DNA of 20,206 bases from a candidate division WWE3 bacterium (GTDB lineage Bacteria > Patescibacteriota > WWE3 > 9FT-COMBO-53-11), in assembly GCA_030620855.1 (NCBI GenBank), contig JAUXIZ010000003.1, positions 1 through 20,206 on the forward strand, given 5' to 3'. A program made the translations under genes and the position numbers. The notes under the pieces are model-generated. The model made no database searches and was not told where the DNA came from. It saw only the letters and a list, made by a program, of their open reading frames with translations. Of this stretch, positions 1 through 7,190 are shown in pieces (positions within the stretch are counted from its first letter, which is position 1; every line of letters starts with the position of its first letter).

Positions 1-2177
1 CGGAAATCGATATCAACACCGTTGTCATTGATGATGGTTTCAGCACCGTCCCTGAATTTCAGATGAGGAGTTGTTCCTATAGTGAAATCCCACTGATTTA
101 CTGAATGTTGAAACTGCATATAGGCTTGAAGACTGTTATTCGTATCTCCAAATCCAATGATCTGCTTGCCCCCGTCTACAGTGAGAAACGACAAACCCAT
201 ATTGCCGTCGCTCTCTATAACAAGATCGGTCACGTCGGCTGGAGCAGTTACCCCTCCAGCACTTGCGGTATGGACATGAAGCGTACCGTCTGGGTTGGCA
301 GTTCCGCTCCCTCCGTTTATCGCCAATCTGTCGCTGCTAAAATCTCCATAGATAAGCGGGGTGGCAGTATCTGAACTGTCAATGTAAAGCAACTCCGAGC
401 CGGTTTCGTTGTACCCGGCCTTGTTCCCAATGAAGACATTGAGGTTGCCGGTGTTGGAGAAGCCGGCCGTTCGACCCAAAAAGGTGTTGGAGTCGCCGCT
501 GAGGTTGGAGCGCCCGGCCTGGTATCCAAAAAAGGTGTTGTCGTAGCCTTCGGTATTGGAGCGGCCGGCCTCATATCCCGAAAAGGTGTTAGCGTTGGCG
601 GTCGTGTTGGAGTAGCCAGCTTGGTATCCCGAAAAGGTGTTGTAAATGCCTTCGTTATTGAAACGGCCGGCCTGGTATCCAAAAAAGGTGTTGTCGTCAC
701 CGATCGTGTTGGCCCCGCCGGCCTGGTATCCCGAAAAGGTGTTGGAGTCGCCGGTGTTGGTGGCCCCGCCGCCGCCGGCTTGGTATCCTACAAAGGTATT
801 CCAGTTTCCAGTGGTATTGGTAGCGCCGGCCTGGACCCCCAAAAAGGTGTTGAAGCTACCTTCGGTGTTGGAGCGGCCGGCCTCATATCCCAAAAAGGTG
901 TTGTCATAGCCGAAGGTGTTGGAATATCCGGCCTCGGAACCCAAAAAGGTGTTCTCTTCGCTTTCGGCGTTGGTGAAGCCGGCCTGGTATCCGAAAAAGG
1001 TGTTGGAGTAGCCGATCGTGTTGTTGTAGCCGGCCTCATATCCCGAAAAGGTGTTCCAGTCTCCGGTGGTGTTGGAGACGCCGGCCAAGTGCCCTAAAAA
1101 GGTGTTGGAGGCGTCTGCAGACAAAACCTGGTCATCATCAATGGAATAATACTCATCAGTATTTATAGATCCGGTCGCATCAATGCTTCCAAAAACATTC
1201 AGCTTCCCTCCGGGATCAAGGGTTAAATCACTAGCCCCCGGCGTGCTAATGGTCGTAGCCTGCAAGAAATTCAATGAACTTGCATAAAAGTCAAAACGCG
1301 GAACCCCACTAATAGCGAGGGTTAACTTTTGACTGGTGTTGTTGTAGCCAAAATAGCCGTTGATATTGCTGCTTGGGGAACCGAAGATTAAGTAACCGAC
1401 GTTGGCGTTGGGCGTGAGGATGGATATGCCCCCGTCGGTAGAATTCTCAACCACCAGATCGTCAGCCATGGTATGCGGACCAGCGGAACCCGAGACTCCG
1501 GTTTGGACGTGAAAGGTTCCCAGGGGAGAAGCCGTTCCAACTCCAACCTGATCGGTCGCGGTCACAAGCCGGACGACCGTCCCATCGTCCATCCAGCCGC
1601 TCGCGGACGCCGAGGAGGTGATCGTAATCGTATTGGCAACGTCGTCGGGGGTAATCGTGACGTTGGAACCGGCAATGAGGTCAATATTCCCCCCGCTATT
1701 AGAAACCCCATCCAGTGAGGAGAGGACAATCGGTTGGCCGGTGAAATTTGGCCAGGCGAGGTAATAGCTTCCGTGCTGACCATCGAGAAGATCTGCGTTT
1801 AGATTGGAAACTAAACTAGAACTCAAAACAGTAAGGGGGGATCCAGAGGTAGCTGTGGCTCTAAGCCTGGAACCTTCCAAGTATCCGGCAAGAGAGAGGT
1901 TAAAGTTATCATCCAAAACCCTGTCCAGAGTAACAGCACTGCCGCCTTGAGTTTCCACACCTAAAACTCGGTCTATGAGTTGGGGGCTAAATAGTGCACT
2001 GAAAATCGCCAAACCGGAAAGAGTAAGGATTGCTACGAGTTTGACCGGTCGCCTCAGGCTCCATAACAAATTAGGTTTGTAGTGGTTGATGCTCCGGACC
2101 GGAACCTTCGCATACGATTTGGTTCTTTCCGACACGGTTATTGGACCACTCTTCCAATTTTGGGCAGGATTACTCAT
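1..2177 (-). CDS. Partial tail-fibre/adhesin-like surface protein with 14 tandem 17-aa repeats (C-terminus outside window)
   Basis: An open frame with no stop runs from an ATG at 2177 to the window edge (725 codons visible). Residues 45-65 form one hydrophobic helix after a basic stretch, so the protein is probably anchored with its body outside. Then comes an 'LLDGQHGSYYL' segment and beta-rich text such as 'VGVGTASPLGTFHV', both typical of phage tail-fibre and S74-type proteins. Residues about 358-592 are 14 tandem repeats of the NTFxGYxAGxSNTxGxx type. The part after the repeats again resembles tail-fibre modules. From family knowledge, such repeats often precede a peptidase S74 intramolecular chaperone; that would lie beyond the edge and is not seen. 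It is divergent from the gene at 2274. There is no Shine-Dalgarno, and an extended -10 lies close to the ATG. A role as surface adhesin is inferred. ORFs on either strand within 300-1100 are shadows of the repeat. Confidence 0.85.
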   Translation of the reverse strand, partial: MSNPAQNWKSGPITVSERTKSYAKVPVRSINHYKPNLLWSLRRPVKLVAILTLSGLAIFSALFSPQLIDRVLGVETQGGSAVTLDRVLDDNFNLSLAGYLEGSRLRATATSGSPLTVLSSSLVSNLNADLLDGQHGSYYLAWPNFTGQPIVLSSLDGVSNSGGNIDLIAGSNVTITPDDVANTITITSSASASGWMDDGTVVRLVTATDQVGVGTASPLGTFHVQTGVSGSAGPHTMADDLVVENSTDGGISILTPNANVGYLIFGSPSSNINGYFGYNNTSQKLTLAISGVPRFDFYASSLNFLQATTISTPGASDLTLDPGGKLNVFGSIDATGSINTDEYYSIDDDQVLSADASNTFLGHLAGVSNTTGDWNTFSGYEAGYNNTIGYSNTFFGYQAGFTNAESEENTFLGSEAGYSNTFGYDNTFLGYEAGRSNTEGSFNTFLGVQAGATNTTGNWNTFVGYQAGGGGATNTGDSNTFSGYQAGGANTIGDDNTFFGYQAGRFNNEGIYNTFSGYQAGYSNTTANANTFSGYEAGRSNTEGYDNTFFGYQAGRSNLSGDSNTFLGRTAGFSNTGNLNVFIGNKAGYNETGSELLYIDSSDTATPLIYGDFSSDRLAINGGSGTANPDGTLHVHTASAGGVTAPADVTDLVIESDGNMGLSFLTVDGGKQIIGFGDTNNSLQAYMQFQHSVNQWDFTIGTTPHLKFRDGAETIINDNGVDIDF
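405..1110 (-). repeat. Tandem coding repeat, 14 units with a 51-bp period
   Basis: The codons for Asn-Thr-Phe recur about every 51 bases (near 480, 531, 582, 633, 684, 735, 792, 843, 894, 945, 996, 1047 and 1098), plus a final Asn-Val-Phe unit near 432. The unit is 17 residues; one unit is 19 residues (Gly-Gly-Gly insertion near 775) and one is 16. Conserved positions are NTF, G, AG and SNT; the three or four residues before each NTF vary. In-frame length changes suggest repeat-number variation by slippage or recombination without frameshift. Confidence 0.9.
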
Positions 2178-2185
2178 CTGGATGA

Positions 2186-2194
2186 AGATTAGCA
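2186..2194 (-). promoter_or_regulatory. Possible extended -10 for the left-edge surface gene
   Basis: On the minus strand TGC-TAATCT fits an extended -10 (TGn followed by a TAnnnT hexamer). It ends 8 bases before the ATG at 2177, so transcription would start at or within two bases of the start codon. I see no good -35. A weak call. Confidence 0.3.
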
Positions 2195-2230
2195 AAATAT
2201 CAAGACCAAAATCCAGCTGATACTAAGGAC

Positions 2231-2246
2231 GCGATCAGTAGATCGC
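2231..2246. promoter_or_regulatory. Perfect 6-bp inverted repeat in the divergent intergenic region
   Basis: GCGATC-AGTA-GATCGC lies between the two divergent surface-protein genes. It could be an operator controlling both, or a chance GATC-rich palindrome. No U-tract follows, so it is not a terminator. Confidence 0.35.
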
Positions 2247-2273
2247 TAGCTTTTGATATGCTCAAAGGTAGTG

Positions 2274-4013
2274 ATGAGAAAAGCTGCCACATCTGTATTA
2301 CTATCAGTTGCCTTCCTGGCCCTCTGCACAACTGCATTTGCCCAAACCAGAGGGGAAGGGGTTGGGGCGCTTTTCACCCACGTTGACGGTGATACCGAAA
2401 TCTCCATTACAAGCGTCAAAACGGCTCCTTGGTCAGAAGTGATCGTCGAAAATGCGGAAGAAGAACTGCAAGCGGTAGCAGAGCTTGACTCCCAAGGACT
2501 TGTAAACTTTACCTTTAACACCGCTGGTGCGGACGTTGGTTCTCTTTTAATATACGCGGTGGATGAGGCCGGCGTAACCAACAAGATTCTAATCCCCCAA
2601 ATAAGCTTGAGCGGCGACGTTTTGCCCCCAACGCTCATTACCAAAGACGAGGCAGACGAGGACAGCGTGAGTCTAACCGGCTTTTCCTACCCAGGTGCAT
2701 CTATTATCGTCAGTTTAACCTCGGATAAAGGATACAGCAATTCCTTTACCACAACTGCGGGTTCAACAACTGGATTGTGGGAGCTTATTATAGATACGCT
2801 AGAGGGTGGAAACTATACTGCACAAGCTGTTTCCGCGGTCGATGGGCAGCAGAGCCAAGCGAGTCAAAAGTTACTTTTCGAAATAGAGGCCACCGGACTT
2901 ATAGAAAAGGCGATCGAAATCGTAACCGAACTATTGGAATCTATCGCCGAACAATTGGACGCTGTAATAGAAATTATTAGCTCGTTTACAAAGTCAATAA
3001 CCGAGGCTATTCAAGCACTGCCCGAGCCGATAAAGCAAGCCGCCCGCGCGACCTCGGCGGCCGCAGTTCCTATAACCCTCCTGAGCTTATTTCTCCAAGC
3101 CGGACTGGCCACAGCCGGAGACCTGTGGTTGCTTTTTAGCCAGCTTTTCCTGTCCATTGGCAAATTCTCGTTCCTTCCGGTATTTATAAAAGGAAGGAAG
3201 GAAGCAAAGCCCTGGGGAACACTTTACGACTCTCTTACCAAACAACCCTTAAGTCAAGGGCTCGTGCGGCTCCTTGATGAGGCCGGAAAATTCATTGACA
3301 TGGAGATAACCAGCAAATCAGGAGCATTCACCTTCCTGCCTCGAGAAGGTAAGTACAAACTTGAAGCATCTAAAGCTGGTTATAACTTTCCATCGCAAAC
3401 GGTTTCCGGTAAAAGAGACGGCGAGTACAACAACGTATACCGAGGCGAGGGTTTTGAAGTAAGCGAAGACCAACCGGTAGTAGACCAAAGCATACCCATT
3501 GACCCGCACGACATTAAAAAGGCCAACGCAATATCCCGGTTCTTCAGAAAGCACGGACCGGTATTTAACATTGCGCTTCTTACCACGGGGCTGGTTATTT
3601 CGGTCATCTCCTACTTGGCCGCACCGGCCATCCTAAACCAGGCCATAGCCGGTTTTTACATTGTCACATTAGCGCTGGTATTGGCAGGCACAAGAAGGAC
3701 AGTAGTGCGGTGGGGAATCGTAAAAGACACCACCGGAAGCCCTGTCGAAGCCGTGGCGCTCTCCCTCGTTACCGCCGACACGGGTAAGCTCGTTAAAAGA
3801 AGGGTAACCAACGAAAGGGGCCGCTACCAGTTCACGGCACCCCAAGGAAAATACAAATTGCTAGTAGCCTCCATTGAGTGGGAAAGGATCGATGAAAAAG
3901 GACACTACCAAGGGGAAGAGCTGGCGGTGTTAAAGGAAACCGAGCTCATAAACGTCCCGGTAGTAGTCAACAAAAAGCCGGAAACCGCCCTCAAACGACG
4001 CGAGGTGATGTGA
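2274..4013 (+). CDS. Secreted/membrane protein with Ig-like segment and two carboxypeptidase-regulatory-like domains
   Basis: A 579-residue protein. Residues 1-23 are a signal peptide ending AFA-Q. Residues about 118-205 look like a bacterial Ig-like domain. Residues 206-250 are an amphipathic helical stretch, and about 264-305 are one or two membrane helices. Residues 313-411 and 478-565 are two related carboxypeptidase-regulatory-like (CarboxypepD_reg) domains, with 'GTLYDSLTKQPLSQGLV' in the first matching 'GIVKDTTGSPVEAVALS' in the second. Between them, 431-472 form two more membrane helices. I chose the ATG at 2274 because AAAGGT lies just upstream and the signal peptide then has normal length; in-frame TTG 2253 and GTG 2271 are alternatives. 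The gene ends with tandem stops TGA TAA. It is divergent from the tail-fibre-like gene, so a shared envelope role is likely but inferred. The exact function is unknown. Confidence 0.85.
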   Translation: MRKAATSVLLSVAFLALCTTAFAQTRGEGVGALFTHVDGDTEISITSVKTAPWSEVIVENAEEELQAVAELDSQGLVNFTFNTAGADVGSLLIYAVDEAGVTNKILIPQISLSGDVLPPTLITKDEADEDSVSLTGFSYPGASIIVSLTSDKGYSNSFTTTAGSTTGLWELIIDTLEGGNYTAQAVSAVDGQQSQASQKLLFEIEATGLIEKAIEIVTELLESIAEQLDAVIEIISSFTKSITEAIQALPEPIKQAARATSAAAVPITLLSLFLQAGLATAGDLWLLFSQLFLSIGKFSFLPVFIKGRKEAKPWGTLYDSLTKQPLSQGLVRLLDEAGKFIDMEITSKSGAFTFLPREGKYKLEASKAGYNFPSQTVSGKRDGEYNNVYRGEGFEVSEDQPVVDQSIPIDPHDIKKANAISRFFRKHGPVFNIALLTTGLVISVISYLAAPAILNQAIAGFYIVTLALVLAGTRRTVVRWGIVKDTTGSPVEAVALSLVTADTGKLVKRRVTNERGRYQFTAPQGKYKLLVASIEWERIDEKGHYQGEELAVLKETELINVPVVVNKKPETALKRREVM

Positions 4014-4029
4014 TAACAGCCCCTTGCAA

Positions 4030-4091
4030 AAGAGTAAACCCTCCCGAAGTCGGATTCAAAACCGAATATTCGATGTGAGGGTTTAACTCTT
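4030..4091. terminator. Bidirectional hairpin terminator between convergent genes
   Basis: AAGAGTAAACCCTC (4030-4043) pairs with GAGGGTTTAACTCTT (4077-4091), with one bulged base. The loop can form its own helix (TCGG with CCGA, inside CGAA with TTCG). A short T-run follows on the minus strand, and TTATTT follows on the plus strand. The right arm overlaps the rplL stop codon. It probably ends both the 2274 gene and the ribosomal operon. Confidence 0.75.
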
Positions 4092-4527
4092 ATTTGAGCT
4101 CAACCGTTGCACCGGCTGCCTCAAGTTTCTTCTTGGCCTCCTCGGCCTCCTCTTTTTTAACCCCTTCCAAAATGGGTTGGGGAGGACTATCAACGAGATC
4201 CTTTGCTTCCTTTAACCCGAGATTTTGGTTAATCTCGCGAACCGCCTTGATCACGGGAATCTTTTTGTCTCCGGATGCGGCAAGAACCACGTTATAGACC
4301 GATTTTTCCGCGGCTTCGGCACCGGGTTCTCCTGCGCCAGGAGGAGCTGCTGCGGCGACGGGAGCGGCAACGGGGGCTGCCGAAACGCCAAACTTGTCCT
4401 CCAGAGCTTTAACGAGCTCGTTAAGCTCCAGAACCGGCATCTTCTCAACCGCTTCCAAAATTTCTTGCGTTTTCTTGGAAAGCTTTACCTTTTCCTTTTT
4501 TTCTTCTTTAGCTTTATTTTCTGCCAT
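4090..4527 (-). CDS. rplL: Ribosomal protein L7/L12 (bL12)
   Basis: A 145-residue acidic stalk protein that recruits translation factors to the large subunit. The N-terminal dimerisation segment contains 'LVKALEDKFGVSAA'. An Ala/Pro-rich hinge spans about 50-72. The C-terminal domain is canonical, with 'KIPVIKAVREINQNLGLKEA' followed by KDLVDSPPQPILEGV. It is longer than the roughly 120-residue E. coli protein because of a charged Lys/Glu N-terminal extension and a slightly longer hinge and C-terminal domain. It starts 2 bases after rplJ, so it is co-transcribed and probably translationally coupled. In many bacteria rpoBC follows; here the operon ends at a hairpin instead. Confidence 0.97.
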   Translation of the reverse strand: MAENKAKEEKKEKVKLSKKTQEILEAVEKMPVLELNELVKALEDKFGVSAAPVAAPVAAAAPPGAGEPGAEAAEKSVYNVVLAASGDKKIPVIKAVREINQNLGLKEAKDLVDSPPQPILEGVKKEEAEEAKKKLEAAGATVELK

Positions 4528-4529
4528 CT

Positions 4530-5054
4530 TTAAGAACTTTCACCCCCTCCCAACTTTGCAATTTGGTTCAAAACACCTGCTAACCTTTGGGGACCGCCGC
4601 TCAAAACATTTGCAAATCTGTAAAGCGGGGAAGAGAGGTGGGAAACAAGCTGAGCTTGTAAAACATCCATTCCAGGAAGGGCCCCCAACTCCTTGATTCC
4701 GGAAGCTTCCACAAACGCCTTTTCAAAAAACCCAAACTTAACCTCCCCCTTGCCTTTCTCTTTAAGGAAGGAGACTAACGTTTTTATGCTTTCGAGCGGA
4801 TCGGCATTTTGGGAAAACAAAGCTGCGGTCGGACCGGAAAGCCCGCCGTTTTTGAGACCGGCTTTCTCCAAGGCAATGCCAAGGAGAGTATTTTTAACAA
4901 CTTTTAAATCCGCCCCCAGCTCGGCAAGCTTGCCTCTAAGCTCATTTACTTCAGAAACGGTCAAGCCCGAATAATCGGACATAACGACCGCATCGGATGC
5001 GCCGGCCGCTTCGATAAGCTTTTCTACTTGTTCTTTTTTGTCTTCGGTAATCAT
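4530..5054 (-). CDS. rplJ: Ribosomal protein L10 (uL10)
   Basis: A 174-residue protein forming the base of the L7/L12 stalk. It has the L10 hallmarks: 'VVMSDYSGLTVSEVNELRGK' near the N-terminus, 'KVVKNTLLGIAL', 'GPTAALFS' and 'ALPGMDVLQAQLVSHLSSPL' near the C-terminus, which ends in a Gly-rich tail. The ATG at 5054 (MITEDKKEQ) is chosen because the longer frame back to 5141 reads through the L10 leader RNA and does not look like protein. The start lies just downstream of a terminator-like hairpin whose 3' arm contains the only GAGG that could serve as ribosome-binding site, so translation and transcription are probably regulated together by L10 binding the leader. Confidence 0.96.
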   Translation of the reverse strand: MITEDKKEQVEKLIEAAGASDAVVMSDYSGLTVSEVNELRGKLAELGADLKVVKNTLLGIALEKAGLKNGGLSGPTAALFSQNADPLESIKTLVSFLKEKGKGEVKFGFFEKAFVEASGIKELGALPGMDVLQAQLVSHLSSPLYRFANVLSGGPQRLAGVLNQIAKLGGGESS

Positions 5055-5060
5055 TTCAAT

Positions 5061-5083
5061 AAAAAACCTCGGTCGAACCGAGG
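5061..5083 (-). terminator. Attenuator hairpin in the rplJ leader
   Basis: On the minus strand, CCTCGGT-TCG-ACCGAGG (7-bp perfect stem) is followed by six T's, then ATTGAA and the rplJ ATG. This is a standard intrinsic terminator placed inside the leader. Its 5' arm can also pair with the leader's GCCGAGG at 5113-5119, giving a mutually exclusive antiterminator. Confidence 0.85.
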
Positions 5084-5158
5084 ATGCAACTGTGAAACAG
5101 GAGCTGAAGTTTCCTCGGCGAGATATTAAGCCATCAAGCACTCGCTGTCTTCGGACCG
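5084..5158 (-). ncRNA. Ribosomal protein L10 leader RNA
   Basis: The minus-strand RNA upstream of rplJ has the L10-leader pattern I recognise: CCGAAGACAGCGAG ... CTTAAT ... CTCGCCGAGG. GCGAG (5141-5145) pairs with CTCGC (5118-5122). The flanking GAAGAC and CCGAGG segments fit the asymmetric kink-turn-like site that L10(L12)4 binds in other bacteria. The leader runs into the attenuator hairpin at 5061-5083. The expected mode is autogenous repression by excess L10/L12 favouring the terminator. Confidence 0.85.
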
Positions 5159-5163
5159 GATCT

Positions 5164-5192
5164 ACTATACCTTATTTATCCCAAGCTCGCAA
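5164..5192 (-). promoter_or_regulatory. Internal promoter for rplJL
   Basis: Minus-strand TTGCGA (5187-5192) and TATAGT (5164-5169) are separated by exactly 17 bases. The -35 lies inside the 3' end of rplA. The predicted start near 5157 is just where the conserved L10 leader begins, which supports the call. Confidence 0.65.
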
Positions 5193-5997
5193 GATCCACT
5201 TTAACGCTTGGCCCCATCGTCGGCGCCAAAAATACGGATCTGATGTATTCGCCCTTAACATTGGAGGGCTGAACGCGGTTAAGCTCCTCGACCGCGGCTT
5301 TGAGGTTCTCAATAAGTTTTTTGTCCTCAAAGGATACTTTTCCAAGCGAAACGTGGATGATCGGCTGGGCTTCTGTTTTGAGCTCCACTTTCCCCTGCTT
5401 GAGCTCCTTTACGGCCTTTGCGGGATCCTCGGCAACGGTATTTGTTTTAGGGGATGGCATTAGCCCTTTGGGACCCAGTATTTTGGCCGCTCTTGCAACC
5501 TTGGGCATGAAGGACGGGGTTGCGACGATCAGATCGAAGCGAGGCGCTTTTCCGCTTGAGGAAATCTCCTCTATTAAAGACTCATCCCCGATTTTATCCG
5601 CCCCGGCTTCCTCGGCCTTTTGAGCCAATGCCGCCTCGGCAAAAACCAGAATCTTAACCTTTTTTCCGGTCCCGTGCGGCAGGGAGACGAAAGTCCTTAC
5701 GCGCTGATCCTCTTTGCCTAACTCAAGCCCCAGGTTAATGTGCGCATCAACGGCCGCGTCAAAACCGGCAATGGATACCTCTTTAACCTTTTTAACCGCC
5801 TCCCCAACGGGATACTCTCTTAATTCAATGCCTTTTTTTGCTTTGGAGTACTTCTTGCCGCGGACGATTTTTTTAACTCTGGAAGCCTTCTTTTTGGAAC
5901 CCTCTTTTTTAACCTGAGGCTTGGTTTTGGACGGCTTCTTTTTCTTCTCGGCCTCTAACTCAGTTCCCTCGATCTGTTTAGTCTTTCTCGTACCCAT
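5176..5997 (-). CDS. rplA: Ribosomal protein L1 (uL1)
   Basis: A 273-residue protein of the ribosomal L1 stalk. Clear family motifs are 'DAAVDAHINLGLELGKEDQR', 'VSLPHGTGKKVKILVF', 'ILGPKGLMPSPKTNTV' and, near the C-terminus, 'NVKGEYIRSVFLAPTMGP'. It is about 40 residues longer than E. coli L1 because of a lysine-rich N-terminal extension (residues 1-50), likely disordered and RNA-binding; similar basic extensions are frequent in Candidate Phyla Radiation proteins. It starts 2 bases after the rplK stop. Its 3' end contains the promoter for rplJL. The start could lie further in, but the basic extension keeps the frame and directly abuts rplK, so I keep the full length. Confidence 0.96.
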   Translation of the reverse strand: MGTRKTKQIEGTELEAEKKKKPSKTKPQVKKEGSKKKASRVKKIVRGKKYSKAKKGIELREYPVGEAVKKVKEVSIAGFDAAVDAHINLGLELGKEDQRVRTFVSLPHGTGKKVKILVFAEAALAQKAEEAGADKIGDESLIEEISSSGKAPRFDLIVATPSFMPKVARAAKILGPKGLMPSPKTNTVAEDPAKAVKELKQGKVELKTEAQPIIHVSLGKVSFEDKKLIENLKAAVEELNRVQPSNVKGEYIRSVFLAPTMGPSVKVDLASLG

Positions 5998-5999
5998 TT

Positions 6000-6422
6000 T
6001 TATTTAACCTCGATCCCCATACTTTTGGCCTGACCTTCGACTATCTTCATTGCAGACTCAATATCGCGAGCGTTCAGATCCTGCATCTTCTTTTCGGCGA
6101 TTTCCTTAATCTGATCGCGGGTAACTTTACCCACCTTCTCCTTAGGAACAGCCCCGGATCCCTTCTCCACCCCGGCAACTTTTTTCAAAAGATCGGAGGT
6201 TGGAGGAGTTTTAATAACAAAATCAAAGGAACGGTCCTCGTAAATCGTCACAACCGCAGGGATTATCTGACCTTTAAGGTCTTCGGTTCTCTCATTGTAA
6301 GCTTTGCAGAAATCCATAATCGCAACCCCGTGCTGCCCGAGAGCCGGACCAACCGGAGGGGCGGGGTTTGCCTCCCCTGCCGGAATATTTAGTTTTAGAG
6401 TCGCTTTTACCTTTTTAGCCAT
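6000..6422 (-). CDS. rplK: Ribosomal protein L11 (uL11)
   Basis: A 140-residue protein of the GTPase-associated centre, of standard family length. Diagnostic sequence is 'LNIPAGEANPAPPVGPALGQ' at the N-terminus, followed by HGVAIMDFCKAYN; 'FVIKTPPTSDLLKKVAG' in the middle; and a C-terminal rRNA-binding domain with 'KVTRDQIKEIAEKKMQDLNA' and a terminal MGIEVK. It is the third gene of the secE-nusG-rplK-rplA run, 6 bases after nusG. Nothing about it is unusual. Confidence 0.98.
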   Translation of the reverse strand: MAKKVKATLKLNIPAGEANPAPPVGPALGQHGVAIMDFCKAYNERTEDLKGQIIPAVVTIYEDRSFDFVIKTPPTSDLLKKVAGVEKGSGAVPKEKVGKVTRDQIKEIAEKKMQDLNARDIESAMKIVEGQAKSMGIEVK

Positions 6423-6428
6423 AAGAAT

Positions 6429-6953
6429 TTAAAGCCTGGCAATCTGAAGGAAATCGAGCTCCACGGGAGTCTCGCGTCCAAAAACGGAAACTAGAACCCG
6501 AACCTTGCCTTTGTCCTCATCAATCTCATCAACCTTGCCCAAAAAATCCTTAAAAGGCCCATCAATTACCTTGATCGTCTCGCCGACTTTGAACCTAAGC
6601 TCAAATTTGGGTGCCTCCATCCGAGAGAACTTGAGAATGGCGTCAACCTCATGCTGGGGAAGTGGTGTGGGGCGGGCTCCGGCCCCGACAAATCCGGTTA
6701 CTCCAGCCGTATTTCGCACTACTCCCCAAGTCTCGTCGCTAAGGACCATTTTAACCAAGACGTATCCGGGGAAAAGCCTCTCCCGCACGGTCTTTTTCTT
6801 GCCGGAATCAATAACAATTTTCTCCTGAGTAGGAACAAAAAGTTCCTGGATCTTGCCCTTGAGCCCAAGCGCCTCAATCCGCTGCTTTAGAGCATCGGTA
6901 ACCTTGCGCTCATGGCCAGAGTATGTGTGAACTACGTACCACTTTGCTTCCAT
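6429..6953 (-). CDS. nusG: Transcription termination/antitermination factor NusG
   Basis: A 174-residue protein that binds RNA polymerase and modulates pausing and coupling to translation. The N-terminal NGN domain begins 'WYVVHTYSGHERKV' and contains 'RLFPGYVLVKMVLSDETWGV' and 'VRNTAGVTGFVG'. The C-terminal KOW domain contains 'FKVGETIKVIDGPFKDFLGK' and ends 'RETPVELDFLQIARL'. Length and domain order are those of typical bacterial NusG. It starts 2 bases after the secE stop, so the two are translationally coupled. Confidence 0.98.
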   Translation of the reverse strand: MEAKWYVVHTYSGHERKVTDALKQRIEALGLKGKIQELFVPTQEKIVIDSGKKKTVRERLFPGYVLVKMVLSDETWGVVRNTAGVTGFVGAGARPTPLPQHEVDAILKFSRMEAPKFELRFKVGETIKVIDGPFKDFLGKVDEIDEDKGKVRVLVSVFGRETPVELDFLQIARL

Positions 6954-6955
6954 AG

Positions 6956-7141
6956 CTATCTTTCGATCAAAAAGGTTAACACCTTATTAAATACCAAATC
7001 TAACAATGCAATAAAACCGGCAACGACAAAAGTAACCGCCAGAACGGCAGCCGTCAATCTAACCGTCTTATTTTTAGACGGCCAGACGACTTTCTTAAGT
7101 TCGACCCATGCTTCTTTTAAAAACGAAAGTAAACCACTCAT
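6956..7141 (-). CDS. secE: Preprotein translocase subunit SecE
   Basis: A 61-residue protein with the minimal SecE plan: an amphipathic helix with 'FLKEAWVELKKVVWPSK' (the SecE signature before the membrane helix), then one transmembrane helix at about residues 24-50. It partners SecY at the membrane. The ATG at 7141 is preferred. The same frame extends to 7243, but that extension would translate the promoter and a terminator-like hairpin and gives a poor N-terminus. No strong Shine-Dalgarno is next to the ATG; GGTAAA lies about 7 bases upstream. It is the first gene of the secE-nusG-rplKA(JL) operon. Confidence 0.93.
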   Translation of the reverse strand: MSGLLSFLKEAWVELKKVVWPSKNKTVRLTAAVLAVTFVVAGFIALLDLVFNKVLTFLIER

Positions 7142-7155
7142 TTTGTTTACCAAAT

Positions 7156-7181
7156 AAAAAAGACTCCTTGCCGAAAGAGTC
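7156..7181 (-). terminator. Terminator-like hairpin in the secE leader
   Basis: On the minus strand, GACTCTTT-CGGC-AAGGAGTC forms an 8-bp stem (one U-G pair) with a tetraloop, followed by six T's. It begins about 3 bases after the predicted transcription start and lies 15-40 bases before the secE ATG. No gene upstream needs a terminator here, so an attenuator or a 5'-stabilising hairpin is likely. Confidence 0.7.
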
Positions 7182-7190
7182 AACAATCTG

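Noticed and set aside
317..1097. ORFs on both strands with repetitive Thr/Pro- or Gly/Val-rich products
   Set aside because: They are out-of-frame readings of the 51-bp coding repeat in the minus-strand surface gene, whose true frame is open across 1-2177.
4094..4696. Plus-strand ORFs over rplL and rplJ
   Set aside because: Shadows of confidently identified ribosomal protein genes.
5055..5141. N-terminal extension of L10 up to 5141
   Set aside because: It would translate the L10 leader and the attenuator hairpin; the family N-terminus begins at the ATG at 5054.
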